Positions 59,313 through 64,000 of a stretch of 64,000 bases of DNA are shown here, piece after piece; position 1 is the first letter of the stretch; each line of letters opens with the position of its first letter. The notes beneath the pieces are model-generated. The model worked only from the letters and a program-made list of their open reading frames with translations. It was not told the DNA's origin and did not search any database. The translations under genes and the position numbers were made by a program. The DNA comes from Mycocentrospora acerina (Eukaryota > Ascomycota > Dothideomycetes > Pleosporales). The stretch lies in contig JAKUHH010000379.1 of assembly GCA_022701365.1 (NCBI GenBank), positions 29,523-93,522 on the forward strand. Direction: 5' to 3'.

Positions 59313-59538
59313 TTGTTGAACAGGACACCTTGGAGTTGTAAGCTGTGCACGGCCCCTCGTTCGTCCAGAAAGGGAAGCCACGAGTCGAGCATGATGCTCC
59401 ACAACACCTTTCACTGTTCACTATTCACGGCTCACGGCTCATCTCTCACCCACTACATGCTAAACTGCTTCTCCGCCAATAAGCAGCCTACAGCCGACGC
59501 CCGACTACACGCATCAACCTCACATCAGCCTTGACAAC

Positions 59539-59952
59539 ATGGCCGCGTCAGCAATGCTCGACGAGCGCGAGCTCGCAATCAACCCCATTGTCGCAACCAG
59601 CGTTCAGCACAACACCCAAGTACGTGAACACTTTCACCTTCCCTTTCAAGCCTTCACTCACGCCTCGTTCATCATTAACACTGTCCAGGTTGTATCCAAC
59701 ATCCGCAGCCTGACCGCCTCCCTGTTTGGCGTCGCCGCCGGCACACTAGGCCTCGAGTCCTACCCAGGCTTCATCTTCTACCTCGTAGCATCCCTGCTCG
59801 TCTCCATACTTCTCTTCGCATTGAAAACGGACGGCAAGCCCGGCATGTACTTTTATCGACCACTGGGCGAGTTGTGGCTTGGGGATGTCTTTGGAGGCGC
59901 GAGTGGTTTCGTGCTGACCTGGACGCTATTCTATGGGCTGGTACGAGCATGA
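59539..59952 (+). CDS. emc6: ER membrane protein complex subunit 6 (EMC6)
   Basis: Exons 59539-59619 and 59689-59952 with a 69-bp in-frame intron give 114 residues. The sequence AINPIVATSVQHNTQ-VVSNIRSLTASLFGVAAGTLGLES is the conserved EMC6 N terminus. Three transmembrane helices follow: LFGVAAGTLGLESYPGFIF, YLVASLLVSILLFAL and the C-terminal FVLTWTLFYGLV, with the loop FYRPLGELWLGDVFGG. EMC6 sits in the core of the EMC insertase, which places tail-anchored and multi-pass proteins in the ER membrane. The intron must be removed: its in-frame translation would add 23 residues that break the first conserved block. Confidence 0.93.
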   Translation: MAASAMLDERELAINPIVATSVQHNTQVREHFHLPFQAFTHASFIINTVQVVSNIRSLTASLFGVAAGTLGLESYPGFIFYLVASLLVSILLFALKTDGKPGMYFYRPLGELWLGDVFGGASGFVLTWTLFYGLVRA

Positions 59953-60609
59953 ATTGATTGACAAACCATGAATGAAAGAATGAGAGAAAGAAAGAATGAA
60001 TGAGAGGAATGAAAGAATGAGAGAAAGAAAGAATGAACGAGAGGAAGAAAGAAAGAAACACTGCAGACGGCAGCTGAACAGCAACATGCCCTTTGTCTGA
60101 GAGAAACGATTGACACGCGACAGAAGCAGCGTGGTGCTTGTGCTGCTTGTGGTGCTTTTGGTACTTGTGGTGATTGCGGTGGTGATTGTGGTGGTGGTGG
60201 TGGTGGTGGTGCTTGACTTGTATTGATATTTTCATGATACCCTCTTCGTCGTGCATGCAATGTATCCGCAACGTGCTCATTGTACGCATCAACCAGCACC
60301 GTGTTGGAATTGCCGTGAATCCTGAATCAACAACACTGTCCTCGTCTCATCATCATGACACACAACATTCCTTGGATGGGCATCGTCGAGTGAAGCCACC
60401 ACTCATGTCTTGGCGTGCCTTTTGTGTGGCTCATTGAATGCAATTAGCGCGCGTGGCCGACGCGTTGTCCCACCACCCTCGTGCTTTCGCGTTTGCTTCT
60501 CCTACTCGACTCCAGCCTCGACAACGACACCACAGCTCCTTGCCATCGTGCCTTGTATACCCACCCCTCCATCGACTCTTGCTTTTCCATTGAAATCACA
60601 TCAAAAGTC
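59953..60609. other. Repeat-rich spacer and PCNA 5' leader
   Basis: A 37-bp unit starting GAATGAAAGAATGAGAGAAA is tandemly repeated at 59970-60006 and 60007-60043 with one mismatch. A GTGGTGGTGG tract lies at about 60180-60212. The last part is the CT-rich untranslated leader of the PCNA gene, including ACGCGTTG at about 60459, similar to the MluI-type cell-cycle box (ACGCGT) that controls S-phase genes. Confidence 0.6.
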
Positions 60610-61701
60610 AGTGAGTTCCCATCCCCTCGCACAGCAGCATGTGAAAGCTGACAATTTTTTGTAGTGCTTGAAGCACGCTTAGAACAGGCCAACCTTCTCA
60701 AGAAGGTACCCACTCCATCTTCGCAAGGCATCTGCACGCTCATCTGACAGGCCACCAGGTTGTTGACGCCATCAAAGACCTTGTCCAAGACTGCAACTTT
60801 GACTGCAATGACTCGGGCATCGCGCTCCAGGCCATGGACAACTCGCATGTCGCCCTCGTCTCCATGCTGCTAAGGTCCGAAGCCTTTTCGCCATTCCGCT
60901 GCGATCGCAATATTGCCCTTGGCATCAACCTCGGCTCCCTGACAAAGGTGCTGCGCGCAGCCCAGGGCGAGGATATTCTTACGCTCAAGGCTGAGGACGC
61001 GCCCGACGTTGTCAACCTAGTTTTTGAAAACCAGACAACAGACAGGATCAGCGAGTATGATATCAAGCTTATGGACATTGATCAGGAACATCTCGGTATT
61101 CCTGAGACAGAATACGCCGCCACCATCACCATGCCCGCTGCCGAGTTCCAGCGCATCTGCAGGGATCTCAGTGCGCTGTCAGAGTCAGGTACGTTTTATC
61201 GAGGGATTTGCTTGGAGCAACACCCAGTAGTAGAAGACGTCACAACGTTCTCTCCGACTGAGAAGTGACTTGGAGTAGCACCCAGTTGCAGATGATGTCA
61301 CAATGTTCTCTCCGACTGAAAATAAACTAACGGATAAACCAAGTCTCAATTGAATGCACCAAAGAAGGTGTCAAGTTTGCATGCTCTGGCGACATTGGCT
61401 CCGGCTCTGTCCAGCTCAGGCAACATACCCCTACGGACAAGCCAGGCGACAGCGTTGAGATTGACTTGACCGAGCCGGTATCTCTAACATTCTCTCTAAA
61501 GTACCTCGTCAACTTCTGCAAGGCTAGCGGTCTGTCTGATCAGGTCAAGTTGTGCCTCTCTAGCGAAGTTCCTCTGCTCGTTGAGTATGGCCTGTCGAAC
61601 AACAGCTACTTACGATTCTACCTCGCGCCCAAAGTAAGTCGAAGCTTTGCCTCTCTACACAGGGACTTGGCTAATATGTACAGATTGGTGACGAGGAGTG
61701 A
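60610..61701 (+). CDS. pcna: Proliferating cell nuclear antigen (sliding clamp), 5 coding exons
   Basis: Coding exons 60610 (single base A), 60665-60705, 60759-61188, 61344-61633 and 61684-61701 give 259 residues, the normal PCNA length. The ATG is split: A ends the leader exon before donor GTGAGT, and TG opens the next exon after acceptor TTGTAG. The protein shows MLEARLEQANLLKKVVDAIKD, the DNA-facing CDRNIALGINLGSLTKVLR, the interdomain LMDIDQEHLGIPE loop and the C-terminal YLAPKIGDEE. PCNA trimers ring DNA and tether polymerases and repair enzymes. Lys164, the ubiquitin/SUMO site, falls in the segment after VSIECTKEGVKF. All introns are GT-AG, 50-155 bp. The third coding intron holds a 54-bp tandem duplication. 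Confidence 0.96.
61211..61322. repeat. Diverged 54-bp tandem duplication inside a PCNA intron
   Basis: Copies 61211-61264 and 61269-61322 both start CTTGGAG and share ACCCAG and TTCTCTCCGACTGA. They differ at several sites, so the duplication is real and not recent. It explains the intron's greater length (155 bp) and ends just before the acceptor. Confidence 0.8.
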
Positions 61702-62415
61702 GCGCATTACGACTTGCATCGATATGAACGTCATGTTTTCAGGTTTCATGCGGGAATATAGCCGGCGCACTGTCTTCGGTACACACACCTTTTGTACAAG
61801 CGTTTGTCAGATTTATGAAAAAGATGCTGGCATGGCGAATCATGGTTCAAGGATGAGGTCTAGTCGGGTTCTCCTCATCTCAATACACGTGCTCTACACA
61901 AGAAGCGAGCAGACTACAACACTACAAATTCAAGACTGCTTTCAACTTGGGACTTGCAACTTTTTCGTGTCGTTCGAATCTCTTTAAACATGACCTTTGT
62001 ATTGTCACGACGGCGAAACGTTTTCCACTTTGAGGCCGGCTTTGATAGAGGTACTGGTACTGTTAATCAAGAGGTACTGCCACTGCCACTGCCACTGTCA
62101 ATCAAAAGGAAGCATAGAAATAATGGCATAGACGAGAGGAACAGCAGAATAAACCACACCCAAGCCAATGGGGAAATGAGACGGAAAACTAGGCATGTCA
62201 CGCACGACAGAGTCGCAGCGTCGAGGTGTGCACAAGACCCCGCTATAAAAGTACACTTGTACCCCACCAATGCGTCATGGCATAGGACCATCGATAAGGA
62301 AACAGCAAAAAAGACAGTCACTCTTCCTACACCTTGTATTGCAGTCATCACACATATATACATATATATATACACATCTCTCTGAACAAGCATTGCTCTT
62401 GTTTAGCTGACGACC
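61702..62415. other. Intergenic spacer with simple repeats
   Basis: About 710 bp after the PCNA stop. Contains a CTGCCA triple repeat (about 62080-62097) and an ACATATATACATATATATATACAC tract (about 62350-62373) before the pyridoxal kinase start. No gene is supported. Confidence 0.5.
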
Positions 62416-63965
62416 ATGGCTTCCACGGCGCTTGTACCCGATACACGCGTACTTGCCATTGCCAGTCATGTAGGAAACCTTTGTGCAAAGGTCCCATGGC
62501 GGTGAAAGCTGATGTGTAACAGGTTGTCCATGGGTGAGTCGCTCGACCCTGATAGATGCGCACGTGGCTAAGCCTAAACTGAGTTATGTCGGTAACAAAA
62601 TGGCTACATTCGTCATGCAATCCTTGGGTTGTGATGTTTCGGCCATCAACACCGTGCACTATAGTATGTCCACTTGGATGAAGCGGGTGTTTTGGGGGTA
62701 GAGGGGAGAAACGACAGCTGACCGCTTTAGGTAATCACACCGCATACAAGCAAGTCAAAGGCACAAAGACGTCGGCAAAGGAGATACTCGACCTGTACGA
62801 GGGCCTGCGCCAATCTAATCTTAGCAACTTTGATGTTCTATTGACGGGCTACGTGCCCAGCGCCGAGGCAGTCCAGACTGTAGGAAAGATTGGCAGGGAT
62901 ATCAAATTCAACGCGGGCACGAAGCCTGGGAGCTTTTTTTGGGGTAAACTCGTGGTGTTGTTGGGCAGGATTGAGGCAGAGCTGACAGGTGACAGTGCTC
63001 GACCCGGTTATGGGAGACAACGGCAAGTTGTACATTCCCGAGGATGAGGTGCCCGAATATAAGACGCTGCTTCGCGATGCCGACCTCATCCTACCGAATC
63101 AGTTCGAAGCCGAGTCAGTCCATTCAATGGTCCAACAATGGCCAACCAACTAATGCGGATTCGCGATAGGCTATTGTCCGACACGCCCATCCACGATCTC
63201 AAGTCCCTCGCAACTGCAATCCAGATACTCCACAAGAGATATCAGGTTCCCCACGTAATCATCACCTCGCTCCGCCTGACGCGCGACAACCAAACTATAT
63301 CGTCGCGCGCGCCTTCGCGACCTGCGACAGGAACCCACACGCCTTCGGAACCGGCCCATGTGGACGCAGCCACCTCACACCCCTCAGCATGGCCCATATC
63401 CGGCACGTCGCCGATACAGGCGCAACAAGCACCCGTGGATCTCTCCGAAGTCGAAAACCTCACAATCATTGGCTCGACGGCAACGTCCGACTATCAACCG
63501 CGCCTCTTTCGCATTGACACGCCGCAACTACCGCTCTTCTTCTCGGGCACAGGGGACATGTTCGCGGCGCTCACAGTTCCGCGGCTCATCGAAGCCGTGC
63601 ACGAGGCGTCTACACCCGAGTGCAATCTCTCGGGCAAGCCCAGCTGGCGGTCGCCAGACAATGTCCCTGCTGAGGAGTTGCCGCTTGCAAAGGCGTGTCA
63701 AAAGGTGCTTGCGAGCATGCAGGCGATTCTTGCCAAGACGACGGAGCAGTGTGACGAGAAAATGAGAGTCTATGATGCGAGGGTAGAAAAGGAAGGGCGT
63801 GCAATCGGGGAGGACGAGGGAGACAAGGATGCAGAGAAGAAGAGACATCTTGCACTTATGAATGCTAGTGAGGTCAAGGTGGTGAGGTTTGTCAAGGAGT
63901 TGCTCAATCCGCCGAATCTGGATAGGTTTAGGGCGAGGGCGGTTGAGGTAGAAATTGATGTGTAG
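62416..63965 (+). CDS. Pyridoxal kinase, 6 exons with an 11-nt microexon
   Basis: Exons 62416-62469, 62523-62533, 62584-62663, 62731-62943, 62996-63113 and 63170-63965 give 423 residues. The joined N terminus reads VLAIASHVVHGYVGNKMATFVMQSLG, the hallmark of pyridoxal kinases, and depends on the 11-nt exon coding VVHG. Other motifs: NTVHYSNHTAY, TGYVPSAEAV, VLDPVMGDNGKLY, LILPNQFEAE, and the catalytic loop FFSGTGDMFAAL with Asp near residue 288. It phosphorylates pyridoxal, pyridoxine and pyridoxamine with ATP in vitamin B6 salvage (Bud16 type). A Pro/Ser/Thr-rich insert of about 60 residues (residues 205-265) before the GTGD loop is typical of filamentous fungi. It ends 35 bp before the window edge. 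Confidence 0.95.
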
Positions 63966-64000
63966 GGGAAGAGGAGGACGAGGAGGAGGAGGAGGAGGAG
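63966..64000 (+). repeat. GGA-rich tract at window edge
   Basis: GAGGAGGAGG-type repeats directly after the pyridoxal kinase stop, continuing beyond the window. Confidence 0.7.

Larger units (their letters stand above)
57688..59538. other. Repeat-rich intergenic region
   Basis: About 1.85 kb with no supported gene. It contains a TGG-rich tract, an AC/AT microsatellite, the 201-bp duplication with an N, and an AT-rich minisatellite, listed separately. Long open frames on both strands here arise from triplet repeats and the duplication. Confidence 0.7.

Overview
This window comes from a filamentous ascomycete (Pezizomycotina), probably a Dothideomycete or close relative. The evidence is the many short GT-AG introns (mostly 42-120 bp), a Zn2Cys6 regulator, a HET-domain gene, a secreted fungalysin, a two-FHA Rad53-type kinase, an intron-containing tRNA-Pro, and AT-rich repeat relics of the kind left by RIP. 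Class-level placement is inference. Most genes are spliced, so I rebuilt exon joins by hand from splice signals and family alignment recalled from knowledge. No search was run.

Left half (1-26.4 kb): gene-poor, AT-rich accessory DNA with long empty stretches. In order it holds a secreted metzincin-like protease, a quinone-oxidoreductase-like MDR enzyme, a DJ-1/Hsp31-like protein divergent from a small EthD-domain protein, a degenerate repeat island with an RNase H relic and a clean solo LTR (287 bp, 5-bp target duplication CTTCT), a Zn2Cys6 regulator, a secreted DUF1254/DUF1214 protein carrying a one-base frameshift, a maleylacetate-reductase-like iron alcohol dehydrogenase with seven exons, a secreted GH78-like rhamnosidase, and an M36 fungalysin. 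Secreted hydrolases and small-molecule oxidoreductases fit a nutrient-scavenging or detoxification role.

Middle (29-47.2 kb): denser core genome. It holds an orphan tail-anchored protein, Jac1-type J-protein (divergent from a DUF924 protein), tRNA-Pro(AGG), a fungal membrane/coiled-coil protein, a cytochrome P450 facing a short-chain dehydrogenase lacking the YxxxK pair, a small membrane protein, cytidine deaminase, a Yos9/OS-9 ER lectin ending in KDEL, and a Rad53/Chk2 checkpoint kinase.

Right part (47.2-64 kb): a decayed HET-domain gene with in-frame stops, frame breaks and an apparently inverted central block lies in a gene-poor pocket. It is followed by a C2H2 zinc-finger protein, a vezatin/Inp2-like membrane protein, a repeat-rich intergenic region containing a perfect 201-bp duplication joined by a single N (very likely an assembly join), EMC6, PCNA (start codon split by an intron) and pyridoxal kinase (with an 11-nt microexon). 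I found no CRISPR, plasmid or prophage features, as expected for a eukaryote.
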